DNA of 64,000 nt, taken from NCBI RefSeq assembly GCF_000208745.1, contig NC_030850.1, positions 4,515,507 through 4,579,506 of the forward strand, in the 5' to 3' direction. The notes beneath the pieces are model-generated. The model made no database searches and was not told the DNA's origin. It worked only from the letters and a program-made list of their open reading frames with translations. Source of the DNA: Theobroma cacao (taxonomy: Eukaryota; Streptophyta; Magnoliopsida; Malvales; Malvaceae). Shown here piece by piece: positions 36,761 to 48,317 of the stretch (positions within the stretch are counted from its first letter, which is position 1; every line of letters begins with the position of its first letter). A program made the translations under genes and the position numbers.

Positions 36761-39700
36761 TTCAGCTTTTTCTCAAATGGGTACAAAATCGATTCCAGGA
36801 AAGAAAGAAAGACTGATATAAAAACACCTCAAAGAACTACTAAGAGTAATTCAACAACCAAAAAGAAGAAAAAAAAGGGGGGGAAATGTAGAAGCTAAGT
36901 AAAGGTAGATTGGTGAAGGCAAAGGTGAGAATTTGAGAAGAAATTATTTGGCCTTTTTTGTTTTGTTGTGTAAGTAATGGAAGGTGGGAAATGTCAGTGT
37001 GAGAGTGAGCTTTGAGAGGCATCTTTCTCTCTCTTTTATTTTTCTTTTTCTTCTTCTTTCATCTTCATTTCATTAGTCATTACCGCTCGCCTGTTGCCAT
37101 CAGTTGTTATTTTCAGTATTTGTTCAGAAAATGACGAAGTTGCCACTATAACGGCAAAACCAACAGCCACTTGGATACGGTCGTCTCTTGTCGTTTTTTT
37201 TTTTTCTTTCTTTTTTTGATAGAAAAATTCGGGACAAGTAGATTTCCCTAACCTCAGTCCAAAGAGTATAATGAATAAATTTCTCACTCTACGAGAGATG
37301 GATTATCGATCCTTTTGAGTATAAAATCCAACAAAAGTATTAAAATGCAGATAATTCTAATATCCGAATACTCATAAAAAAATATAAGTAATATCTAAAA
37401 AAATTATAAATTTTTTAAATAATTTTTTATTTTTTAGATCAAGTTTTTATATTTTATTTTAAACCAAATAAATTTTTATAAATAAAAATTAATTAATTGT
37501 TATTAATTAAAATATTATTTATTATTTTATATTATATAATATATTAATATATTATAATATATGATAATATATTTTATGATATATCTTAAAACATTTTTCA
37601 CCGTCTATATCAACATCATATAAGACAGATGGATATAAAATGACAATTGATTAATGATAATTATTTAACCGTTAATCACATAAACTTATTTAACTTGAAA
37701 TAAAACTATTAGATATTGATTAAAAATAAGAATTTATTTAAATTTTTTTAATAGTTTAAGAAAATTTTTATATGAATTATATTTAAATTAAATAAATATT
37801 TTAAAATATAAATTATTTTGTTGACATTCTGGATGTGAAGTGGAGACTTTCTTAGATTTCAGGTTTTGTAAAAAGTGAGCTTTTTGATTAGCAAATGGGG
37901 TATGATGATAATAGGGTGGAAAAACAAGACTATGGGTCCCAAATTATATTTAATTAGATAAAAGACTCTTCTCCAAGTCAGGATCATTTTGTCATACTTG
38001 TATGGACATTTTAGCTCAATAAGGTGTTTAACTTTTAATTAACTAATATTATAACATGATTTTCCAAGGTGGGGCTTGGAACACAATTATTTAGCTTGAG
38101 ACTTTTTTCAGAGGAAGAGATAAGATTAATGGTGAGAATAGGATGTTTTATTGCATGCTTTAAAGTTTGGGAATAGGTGGAAGATCAAGGGCAGGCGGCT
38201 TTCAATAATATTAAGGAGGTGGGTCACCATTAATAGGATTGAAAATCACACAATGGACTGGACTGGAGGTTAGCATGTTGAAACTCATGTGAGCTAAGCC
38301 ATTGTTTTTGATTCTGACTACTAGCAATAGCACCATGCAAACTCCACAAACCCCAACTAAAAGAACAGAGGTAATGCAGAAAAATCAGTGTCAAATAATT
38401 TTACACTGATTTTTTTTTTATTAAATGACATTAAAAAGAAATGGGAAGTTTTATTCGTTGCATACATCAAAATGTTAAATTTTCCTTCCTTTGAAACCTT
38501 TCATGAACAGGAGCAGATTGAAAATGTAGGGATAAACCAAAAGATTGAGCTTCTATTTCAATGGATTGATCAATGCAGACATAGATAACGTTGAAAAGAA
38601 AACAAGATTATTTCTTTGGCTTCATGATTACGACACCACTACTGACTTTGTTTGCCTTCAACATGATGGCTGAAAGAATAGATGATGTGCTTGAGATCAA
38701 AGGCTTTGAAATAAGTAGCAGCAGTAACATTGTACAATGTATCGTACACTACTTAGGAAAAAGAAACCTTTTTAAAATAGCCAATGGGAAAGCTTTTTAA
38801 CCAAAGATGATAAAACCGAACAAAGCAAACACGTGCATCCACCTCATTCCTTCTTTCCTCCCAACAAAGTCAGACGCATCCCCAAAACATATCTCTGCGT
38901 AAAAGTTTCCCATTGACATCTTGGTTTTCAACTTAACATTTCTCAGATATCTTGGCTGCCATGTTATCACTACTTTATAAGGCAACCGCTAGCAATCTTG
39001 GTTCAGTTCTCTATTCAGAGTAGAAAACCACCAAGGCATTGCAAATTACCTGGGGCCACGGCTCTCCAGTCATTTCTGTGATAATACAAAACACATATTG
39101 ATGCAGAGTGAAATGAGAGATACCAGTATGTCAATTGCAGGTTAACAAAATGTCAATCTGAAACTGAAACCAGAAAATATTGGGTGAATTATTGGTTAGT
39201 GATCAAATTTTGCTAGCTCCACTATTATATCAGAAATCATTAGACCTTGACAACATTCACATTGGCTGAAAACTACAGAGAGAATCCTTAAAGCAATGGA
39301 AAGATTCAACCAATGAAACATCAACAGTGGCGTATTGCTTACGACTATGGTAGCTCTCACTCATAGACGTTGAATCATGACACTTAACCGGTAAATGCTC
39401 AAAGATTGACATCGCAAATAAGCATGCTTGGAGCACTTTCCTTTTCCATTGTGACATTATACAGTCCAATCATTTTCATTGCAATCAACACACACTAGAG
39501 GGAGTACTTCCAAGTTCCAAGTCCAACACAAGTCCTCACAGGTAAACATATATAATTTGCTCATCCTTGCTTAGGATCATTGCCTCTCATAGAATACCTG
39601 GATTTCTATTCTCTTCTTAGGATATGATTTGAACTGGCATTCTAGCACCACAATAAGCTAGCCATTTCTAAAAGTTTAATACCATCTGAGGTGGAAGACT

Positions 39701-40811
39701 CAAAGACTTGAAGAATGCCCTACAAACTAGCAAGTCCTACAAATCTAAGTTCTCAAAATCTATCTTCTATGTTCACTTTTCACAACACTCCCATATTCAA
39801 TCAAAAGGCTTCTTCCTTGACATATAGCAAATAACAAAAGTTACCATCAAGAAAGGAAGTTAGTAAGCTAGAAACATCTATCCATCATATATCATATATG
39901 AGAGAATTAGGTCCACAGGTTATAGGATTGATGCAGATAACTTCTTTCAAATTGTTTCGGGAGATACTTGTTCATATTACATCTATATAAAACATAATCC
40001 TAGCATTTACATCCAACAAGCAACCTTCCCATCCTCTCTATCTATTCTTTCTTTGTGCCTCTGAAAAGCATACCATCTCAGGGGAATTGGTTCATTCACA
40101 TTCGGTCAACTAATACTCAGCTGTTCATGTTTCAGCATCCTAACTTAAATCTTTAAAGACAACCCTTAGAAATAATCTATGGGCATGATTCCATCCACTA
40201 ATAAGTTGAAACAGGCCAACAAAAACCCTGCCCCCTTGCCACTCTCTCTTTTTCTCTTTTTCCTTCTCCTTTTGCTAATAGCATAAGCGTTCAAACTTAA
40301 ATCCATAATCAAATACAATGTAAGCAGGACAGATGATCACAGCAATTAAAGCCATTACTAAAATCAGATAATATGATTTAGCCTCTAATGCCTAAAACTT
40401 CCACCTCAACATAAGGCTTCTCTAATCAATTTCAAGTTTTCAACTAGCCGATAAAATAAGATTAAAAAAAAAAACATAAACCAATATACAAAACTCACTC
40501 ACGTAAGCAACTCCAAAGAGTTTCCAAATTTACTAATTTTATAGTAAACCCTCCATTTAAACAAAAACAACGAAACATCTAATGAAACAATTTAACGCAA
40601 AAATTAGTGATTCACTCGATTTCCATGACTTCCAACTAATTTTAAACTCCACAAACCCTAACAAGAAGAAACAGAAATATTTTACATTTTCGAATCATTT
40701 AAAAAGTAATTCTTTCTATCTATCAAACATAAAAAACACACAAAAAATTTCCAAAAGGAAATATTGACAAGAGATACTTTTTGTTAAAATCACCGAGGGT
40801 AAAACGTTTTT
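36761..40811. other. Transporter promoter and gene-poor interval
   Basis: No gene recognised. About 36761-37300 is the likely leader and promoter of the minus-strand transporter. A very AT-rich block runs from 37320 to 37830 and includes copy 2 of the dispersed repeat. The part near 40.8 kb should carry the 3' UTR of the coiled-coil gene. Short ORFs at 38.4-38.8 kb have no coding character that I can see. Confidence 0.4.
37642..37770. repeat. Dispersed AT-rich repeat, copy 2
   Basis: Similar in sequence and order of blocks to 25929-26060. It lies inside a longer AT-rich tract with TATAATATAT-type arrays. No terminal repeats or coding remnants recognised. Confidence 0.4.
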
Positions 40812-41093
40812 TCATTTAGCAGGAAGCGAAGAGAAGATGCGTGCAACGTATTCTTGTTGCTCGCGAAACCGTTGTTTGAGGTAACACTCGAGGATCTCCA
40901 TGACGGAAACGAATCGCTTCATTTCTTCGAGTCGTCGGGTGAGTTCGGCCTCTCGAGCCCTGGCTCGTTCGAGTCGAGCTTCCGTCTCGGCGAGCCGGAC
41001 TCGGAGATTATCCACCACCAACGCGTTGTCATTTCGAGACGGGGGGTCTAAATGGTGGTTCGGTGAGAGAGATCGCTGATGACCGTAACACAT
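40812..41093 (-). CDS. Small coiled-coil protein, possibly CLAVATA complex interactor-like, 93 aa
   Basis: A single exon from MCYGHQRSLSPNH to FSSLPAK. Residues about 28-60 form a regular Arg/Glu-rich amphipathic helix (VVDNLRVRLAETEARLERAR and following) that should make a coiled coil. A conserved-looking helix MEILECYLKQRFREQQEYVA follows. There is no signal peptide or membrane segment. From memory, short proteins of this kind (At4g38060 and At5g65480, the latter described as CLAVATA COMPLEX INTERACTOR 1) neighbour a NAT11-type gene and an Ecdysoneless gene in Arabidopsis, exactly the neighbours here. The function is therefore suggested by position rather than by a domain. It is divergent from the Ecdysoneless-like gene at a spacing of 1.7 kb. 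Confidence 0.75.
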   Translation of the reverse strand: MCYGHQRSLSPNHHLDPPSRNDNALVVDNLRVRLAETEARLERARAREAELTRRLEEMKRFVSVMEILECYLKQRFREQQEYVARIFSSLPAK

Positions 41094-42709
41094 TTTTTGA
41101 CAGAGAAAATAAACAGTTTCGGTTTTTTCCGTAGAATCGAAAACGTTTCGAAGGATCGAAGAATGGACAAAGAGATTGATTTTGTTGCAGAGCAGTCGCC
41201 TATCGGCCAGAGAGGACGTTTGGTTTGGGATTAACGGTTGCTGTCTGCTGGTTGATCTGGGCCGTTGGATGTGATTACTAATTTCCCAGAGATGATTTGA
41301 TGGGAAGGGTTGACCAACCCAAGATCATTCCACTATTCAGTTCTTCCAACCCAACCCAAGATATGATATGGGCCCGCTGTCAACAGGCATCATAAGGGCT
41401 TAAAAAAAATGATATTGTCCCAAAAAAGCACAAACAATTGTAGCAACTTTAATTATTCTTTTTTACATCTTTGTTATTATTACTATTTGATGCTATTTAA
41501 AATATTTTTACTACTTTTTTTTTCTTGTTAATTTTTTGTTTATTATGAAAAAATTGTGTATATTATCAATATACTCCTAGTCTATACTTTTTGCATGTTT
41601 GACAAGTGTAAATAATGTAAAACAATTACGACAAACAAAATAAAAGTAAAATCTTTGAATAATTTATTATTTGTTACTCAAAAAGAATAAAAAATTTGAT
41701 ATTACATTTCTTAAAATCATTGATAATTTGTTTTCATTCGTTAAGTTATTATTTTAGTTACAATATATATATGTATATCTTTTGTCCCTTTTTATAAAAG
41801 ACAATAACAAATTTTTTTTATTAGAAAGTGTGGCGTCGTTAAAATGTCTTCATGAAACGGTTACTTTACAATAATAAAATATATTTTTTATTCAAATTAT
41901 GCAACGTAATCATATTAACTATTTATTACATAATAAATATGCATAATTTAAATGAAAACAGATATAAATTGAGTGAAATAACATATTGGTAAAATCTTTT
42001 CTCTTAAATAACCTTAACTACGTTCTATATAACATTTTTATATTTGGCAAGGTGATTAGGATTAATTTATAGTATTATTATGTTGTATGATTGTTGCTAT
42101 CTTTTTTGATGGCTTTCGGTTGGTGTAAACAACAAAATTCAGTAAGCTAATGATACTTACGTGCAAAATGTGAGACAGACTCACATAAAAAGCTTAAATT
42201 ATATCTGTTATTCAAGGATTAAACAAATGATGATTCCTTCCTTTTAAGTAGCAAATAAAAATAAAAGTGGTCTCCATTTTAGCTTTGCAATCATATCTTC
42301 TTATTGTTTTATAATGCATTCAAATGTCTAATTTAGTGCTTAAAACTAAAAAAAAAATGCATTTTTATCAAATAAATAATTAAAATAGATTAAAGAAAAT
42401 CGTAAGTCGTAATTTCGTAAGGANTAAGGTTGTTGATTTTTTTTTTTTTATATAGTTATAAGGAAAGGAAAAATGAATTAGATTTCGTGTATTTTTGTTT
42501 TAAGGTAAAGGATCCAAGACAATAGAATCGAATTTTATCTGTTTATTACTAAGTTGGATTTTTGAATAAGGGAAATATGCATAAACCTAATTTATTCTCA
42601 AATTACGTCATTAAAATCCACAAGAATTTGGTCAATTTCATATTCCAAGGGGTTTTCTATTTTTTATTTTAACGAAAAAACCTGAAAACTTGGCCTTAGC
42701 CCGCGTAGT
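41094..42709. other. Intergenic between divergent genes
   Basis: Shared upstream region of the coiled-coil gene (-) and the Ecdysoneless gene (+). TGGGCC site II motifs at 41258-41263 and 41369-41374 probably belong to the coiled-coil gene promoter. The middle (41.4-42.6 kb) is AT-rich with one N at 42424. No gene seen. Confidence 0.45.
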
Positions 42710-42991
42710 ATGTATGCATCTCACGCGGACTGCGCTCAACATACTTCAGGAGCATTCAGGACGAACAACTTAGCCAGTACAACCACCGTCCATGGAGACG
42801 CCTCCGCCTCCTTACCTAGACCCAAACCACCTCAATCCCTTCTCTCAAGCCTCCTCTCGCCTCCCAGAAGACACCGTATTTTACTCCATCTACCCAGACA
42901 ATTCCCTTTCCCAAGACTCCCTTCAATCCCTCCACCTCCAAATCCTCAACTCCATTTCCCCTTTCACTTCCTCGTACGTTTGGCAGCATGA
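42710..42991 (+). promoter_or_regulatory. Overlapping upstream ORFs at the Ecdysoneless-like start
   Basis: An ATG at 42710 opens a 93-codon frame that runs past the main start (42792) in a different frame. A second ATG at 42714 opens a 19-codon ORF ending at 42773. If the transcript starts upstream of 42710, ribosomes reading the first frame would miss the main start. This matters only if the leader includes them, which the sequence cannot show. Confidence 0.35.
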
Positions 42992-45900
42992 ACCCTTCAC
43001 TCTCACCATTTCCTTCCACCCTTTCCCTCACCTCCACGGCCACGTCCGTTACGGTGACAACCTAAACGACGAATGGTTCACCGTTTTCCTCCTCTTCCAA
43101 ATTTCCCTCTCTTTCCCTTCCCTTTCCATCCATGTCCACGACTCCGACGGCGAGTTCCTCTTAATCGAATCCGCTTTCCACCTCCCCCGTTGGCTTAACC
43201 CCGAAAACTCTCAAAACCGCGCGTTTATCCGACGCGGCAAATTCCATATCATCCCCAAACGCTCCCTCCCTAATCCAACCCTGACCGAATCCCTGAACTT
43301 TCTAATAGAAAATGAACAACTTGCTCGGGCGCCAGATTCCGTTCAATCCGTCATTCGTAATTGCATCGAGGATTACCCGGAGAAAGCGAAATTGAACAGT
43401 CATACGGTCCGGGTTCGGGTTCCGGTATCGGTTGCGCACGTGTTGAGACACGCGCCGTCGTTGATTTCTGTAGCGGTCGAAGGGTTTTACGACCGGGATA
43501 TTGATTCAATGAAACACGCGGCGAAGATGGAACGGTTTTTAAAGGGAGGGAAAGAAGTAGAGATGGTTACCGTGGCAGTTGAGATGTCGAGGGCAATGTA
43601 CGCGCAGTTAATGCAGCAAAACTTTCACGCGCCGAAGTGTTATCCGATGCCGAATAAGGGTGACGTGGAGGCGGAGCTGGGGATGAAGATAGCGTGTGGG
43701 TTTGAAATGATGTATGAAGAAAAGAGGAAAGAAGGGGAAGAAGGGAAAGGGAGTGGCTGGAAAAAGTATAAGGAGAGTTTGGAGAAGAGTGGGTATTTTA
43801 AAGGGTTAATTCCTGGGTCTACAGAGTATAAGAGGTTGATGGAGAATGCTGAGGAGTATTATCGGAATAGTTCTTTGTTTTCTAAGACCAGGTATTTCTC
43901 TAGTTTCTTACCTGAATGTTTTATTAGCTCTTTAATTTAAGTTTTGCTTGATTGTTACTTGTCACTGTTTAGGTTTAGTTTGGTTGTTAATTTATTAGTA
44001 TTTCCAAAGGCTAAAAGTTAAAATCTAATATTGATATAAAAGCAAATATTAACAATTTAAAAAAAAAGGGAAAATAAAGATTTGTTTTTCTTTAATAACA
44101 AAATGCATGATATTACTTTTATATGAAAAGATTATGTTAGAATTTATGTTGCATTTCAGTCAGTTGTTCATTTTTAATCACTTTCTATGTTCTCTTTTCT
44201 TTTTACTTTTAATTTTTGCTTTATAGGAGTAACTTTTTAGCTCAGTTGGGAGGATGGGTTTTTAAAAATCAGTTGTTCGGATGTTTTTGATGGCTTAAGA
44301 GAACCTTTGCTTAGCAAACTTGGATAGCACTCTCTTGGATATCCTGCTTGTCTTGTGGAGACAGTGTAGTTGTATGTGGAAAAAAAACCCATGTCTACTT
44401 AAATATATTAATATTATAGAGACATTTAAACAATTTATGAACATGGTCTGGATAAATACGTATTTGCATTTGTTGGGAGGTCAGAGTTAGCATTTTCTCT
44501 CAAAAGCCTCATTTTTCTTATCGCTGTTATAGTTGTATGACTGAGAATGTGGTGATTGTTGCAGTGAAATGTTGAATGCTCCTGTGAGACAAATAGATGA
44601 GATTCTTTCTTTAACCTATTCAGCTGATGATTTCAAGAATCATGACATTCCACCTTCGGATGACGATTCTTGGCTTTACAGTGGAGAGGATGAGTTGAAC
44701 TCTGTTCTCCAGGATAGACAAAAGGAGATGGAACTTTACGAGGTTAATCGTAAAAAGAAGAAGAAGTCCAAAGAGCATCAGGATACTGGTCCATCCTCCA
44801 GCTCAAAGGCTGAAGGTTTTGATCTTAGTGATATTGTGAAAACCATGCAGGGGTTTATCCATAAGATGTCAAGCTATGAGGGAGCTGAGGTTCCTGAAGA
44901 CAGGTTGGTGGACCTTTTAATCAAAGCTTATTCTGCTATGAAATTTGTCGCTGATTTGCTCGTTGATATTGTGATGTGTTAATAATCCAGTCATAAGGGA
45001 TTTTCAATTTTAAATTCATGTGCCCAACTTTTCAGTTAAAACATTGCATAGTTCACTTTTCCTTCTGATATTTTCACCTCCCTTTGCAGGGATCCTAAGG
45101 AAGTGGAACTTGATGTGGAGCGCTTTATTAAGGACATGGAATCAGTAATAAAAAATCAAGGTGGAGAAGATGTGGCTAGCGATGTGGATGATGATGAAGG
45201 TTCCTCAGACATGGATTTTGGTAAGTTCTTCATCACTGACAATTTACACTTATAGGACCACCTAGTTGCAATCTATTTTTAGCAGACAGAGGTAGCCTGT
45301 TTGAGAAATAGATACAACCCTTTTTTTTTTATAACCCAAGAAATAGATGCAACCTTAACCATATATCCCGCACAGAAAAACTATCATCTCTAGTGCAAAC
45401 AGGATACACTGCATGTTTGCTCTCTTCATGACCTTTATGCAAGAGTTTAATTGCCCAGAAGTTGCTTGAATGATGGTAGTCATCTATATTTCTCTGATAT
45501 GGATATATATTCATTTTTTTGACCTGAAACTTGTATGGATAATTCACTTTCTCTCTTCCCAGCCCTTATTCTCAATATATTTCTGGAATCTATATGATTT
45601 AAATATCTGAGAAACACTGCTTTACCTGTTACTAGGATATATTGTTCAATGAATGAAATCTGGCTCCTTTATATATGCTCCTTTTTTTTGTCTTTTTGAA
45701 TTGTCATAGTAAAGTTAAAAGGCAGTTTGGGTGATTTGTGCTATGCAAGGTGGCTTATCTTTTGATGTTCTGACATTTTAAAGCAAATTTATGTCATACT
45801 TTAACGCCCTCAAACTCAATCCTTTCATCCTCTTCCCTAAAAGGTACACTGACAAAAAAAAAGGCTGCCCCTTTTCTTTGTTGATGAGGTTTTGGTTATT

Positions 45901-46780
45901 GATCATGAAGCTGCCCCTTTTCTTTGCTGATGAGGTTTTGGTCATTGATCATGAAGCTGCCCCTTTTCTCTACTTTATAAACACTACTATATTAATCAGG
46001 GACATTAGCATATGATCAAGGAATAACATATCTTCTCTGTAAATGTTGTGGGGGCTGATACAGATTAAACAAATTTATTAATGAAATCTGCAGATGAGTC
46101 TGAGGATGGAAGTGACTTATCTGATCATAATGCGGATGGAGAGGATTCCTTCATGCATTCCTATTCTGATGCTATGAATTACGAACTGAAGAATTCTACA
46201 CTCAAGAAAAGCTTCATTCATGCAAATGAACAGTCCTCCCTTAAAAATGAGGTATCTTTCATCTTTTGTGTAGGGATACTATACTGGGCTTCACATGACA
46301 TGCCAATGTTTAACTGTTTGTAATCAATGGCATGAGTTGTATTGTTGAGTAGAGGATCTGCGAATATAACTCATTTGTTGGCAGGAGAGCTAGTGACTTC
46401 TGCACGCTTGAATTCTTATATTGAATTTCGGGCATTTGCCATCCCAGCCTTGCTCTAGACAGGACAATGCTAGCCAAACATATAGAACCCTGTCAATCCA
46501 GACAAGCTTTATGTTTTGGGTAGCCAACATGGCCTACCAACTATCCATCGCAGTTTATGGTTTTTAATGTGGTCCTTAATGCATGAATATATCGTTGCAG
46601 GGAACATCAAATGCAACAGAAGATATGGATGAAGAGTTTACTCCTGTGGACGTGGATGTCAACCTTGTTAAAAACCTTCTTGACTCTTTTTCTTGTCAAC
46701 AAGGACTTCCTGGCCCAACTTCTAATTTGCTTGGGCTGATGGGTGTACAGCTTCCTAAAGATGACAGTAAGGGCGAGTGA
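42792..46780 (+). CDS. ECD: Ecdysoneless/SGT1-like protein, 635 aa
   Basis: Five exons in phase: 42792-43891, 44565-44903, 45090-45220, 46094-46251, 46601-46780. The long first exon carries the family core: LPEDTVFYSIYP near the start, HVRYGDNLNDEWFTVFLLF, FLLIESAFHLPRWLNPENS, ALKYHLPN-region equivalents and ARAPDSVQSVIRNCIEDYPE, followed by VRVRVPVSVAHVLRHAPSLI. The C-terminal half is acidic and disordered (DDDSWLYSGEDELNSVL, DVDDDEGSSDMDF) with a short conserved end (FTPVDVDVNLVKNLLDSFSC). Fly and human Ecdysoneless are essential proteins linked to transcription, splicing (PRPF8) and cell-cycle control. The plant form is little studied. It is unrelated to the disease-resistance co-chaperone also called SGT1. 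The start at 42792 keeps METPPPPYLDP in front of the core. Confidence 0.93.
45304..45354. mobile_element. Minimal T-rich insertion with 16-bp direct repeats (ECD intron 3)
   Basis: AGAAATAGATACAACC at 45304-45319 recurs as AGAAATAGATGCAACC at 45339-45354 (one mismatch). The spacer read on the minus strand is TGGGTTAT followed by an A run and G. Confidence 0.5.
45864..45969. repeat. 46-bp tandem repeat, 2.3 copies (ECD intron 3)
   Basis: Unit 45864-45909 (starting gctgccccttttctttg) is repeated at 45910-45955 with two T-to-C changes, and a partial third copy runs to about 45969. It lies wholly in an intron, and the period is not a multiple of three. Confidence 0.9.
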
Positions 46781-48317
46781 GATCTGTAAGCTTTGGTCTC
46801 ATGCTCAATTATTTACTTGTATTACAGGGTCCATGGTTTTGTGGGGAAACTCCAATATGGAGATTGTACCGAGAAATCACTGGAATTCACTGTATATATT
46901 GTAGCTTCATCATCCTCCTTGTAACTTAAGGTAGCAAGTTGCTTTTGAAATCTATTATCTATTGAAACTCTGAAGTTGTGTTTCAGTTATTACAATTATT
47001 GTGTCATTTTTTGAGTCATAATTTGATAAAATTTTCAAGTCCTGTGACTTTGCGGGTTACCCTGCTGTCTAAAGAGCGAACTGTGAGCAAAGAGACTTGG
47101 AGTTTTTACAAAGCCTCGTGCTAGAGTCAAATTTTTAACAGAGCTGAGTGTTAGAGTCGAGCATACTTGATACAACAGATGATGTGCTATCAGCACTATG
47201 TAGAAAGATGTAAACTATCGGATCAAAATTAAAAAAAGGAAAGATGTATACGAATCAACGGGTATTGAAGAATGTAGCATCTTTGGCATACTTACCGAAA
47301 GAAGATGAATCCTTCTAGAAAAGAAGTGGTCAAAAGATGAGATCTTTCTGGTAAAGAAGGGTTTCCTTCTTCGTGAAAATTCTTGGATTTTTCTGTGTTT
47401 GAATCGACAATAAGACAGCCTAGGTCGAATAGTTTGCTTTGTTATTTAAAGAAAGTTAAGCTGTTGGCTTGATTAATCCAGAATAAAGGAAAGTGTCCTC
47501 AAACAATGGAGGAGACAATTTTGTGTACCTTTGCATGAAAACAAGCGTTCCCTTTCATATAATGTCTTCCAGTATTATAATTTTACAACAATGTAACTTT
47601 TCTGAATTAACACTGAAAAGGAAGCAGTCACTATACAAGACTTAAATGAAACCTGACTCTATAGTTATAGAATTGAAAATTAACAAAATAAAACATTATA
47701 ACTTGGAGATGTCAATGTGCCCATGGGACCTATGAAAGTGGAAGTTAGGCGGCCTTCTTTCTTAAAACAAGGAAAGCCCAGGTCGGAGGTATTGAATGAA
47801 AATGATGATTCGGTAACATCTCATCCTTCCTTACCAGCCATCAGCCTCATCACTCGATAGCAACAACAACAACCACGACAATATTGGAAAAAATATATAA
47901 TCCCAGCAATCCACTTCGCTTAATAAATAAATAAATAAATAAAGGTGGAAAACAAGGTCCATGGGGATGGAGGAGACACCAGTGACCAAAAGCTAACAAA
48001 TGGGATCTCAGTTTTCTTTTTATGTGGCTCGGTTTGTTCTGTCTTTTTTGACATCTGCTGTTTTTTTCTTCCAAACTTGGACCCACCCCTTAAAAATCCC
48101 GCAATCGTCACTCACCTCCGAGGAATCCATATCTTCAACAGTTGTTGTCTGATCCAACGGTAATCATCGAATCTCTCATATATTCAACGCCGTATTTGAA
48201 GTGGCCAAAAGCACATTCAACCACTGCTTTACAAATATCTATGTGAATTCTTGGCCCTTCTCTGTTCCTATTCATTGTCTCTTTTGGGTTTGTTAAGCAA
48301 AGAATAATAAGAAGAAG
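46781..48317. other. Intergenic between ECD and nicotinamidase genes
   Basis: Contains the ECD 3' UTR, no recognisable gene, an (AAAT)n run at 47922-47943 and the nicotinamidase promoter and leader. Short ORFs near 47.9-48.1 kb overlap each other on both strands and look non-coding. Confidence 0.45.

Noticed and set aside
45864..45969. Regular 46-bp repeats that could suggest a CRISPR-like array
   Set aside because: The copies are directly adjacent without spacers, number only 2.3, and lie inside an intron of a plant gene. It is a simple tandem duplication.
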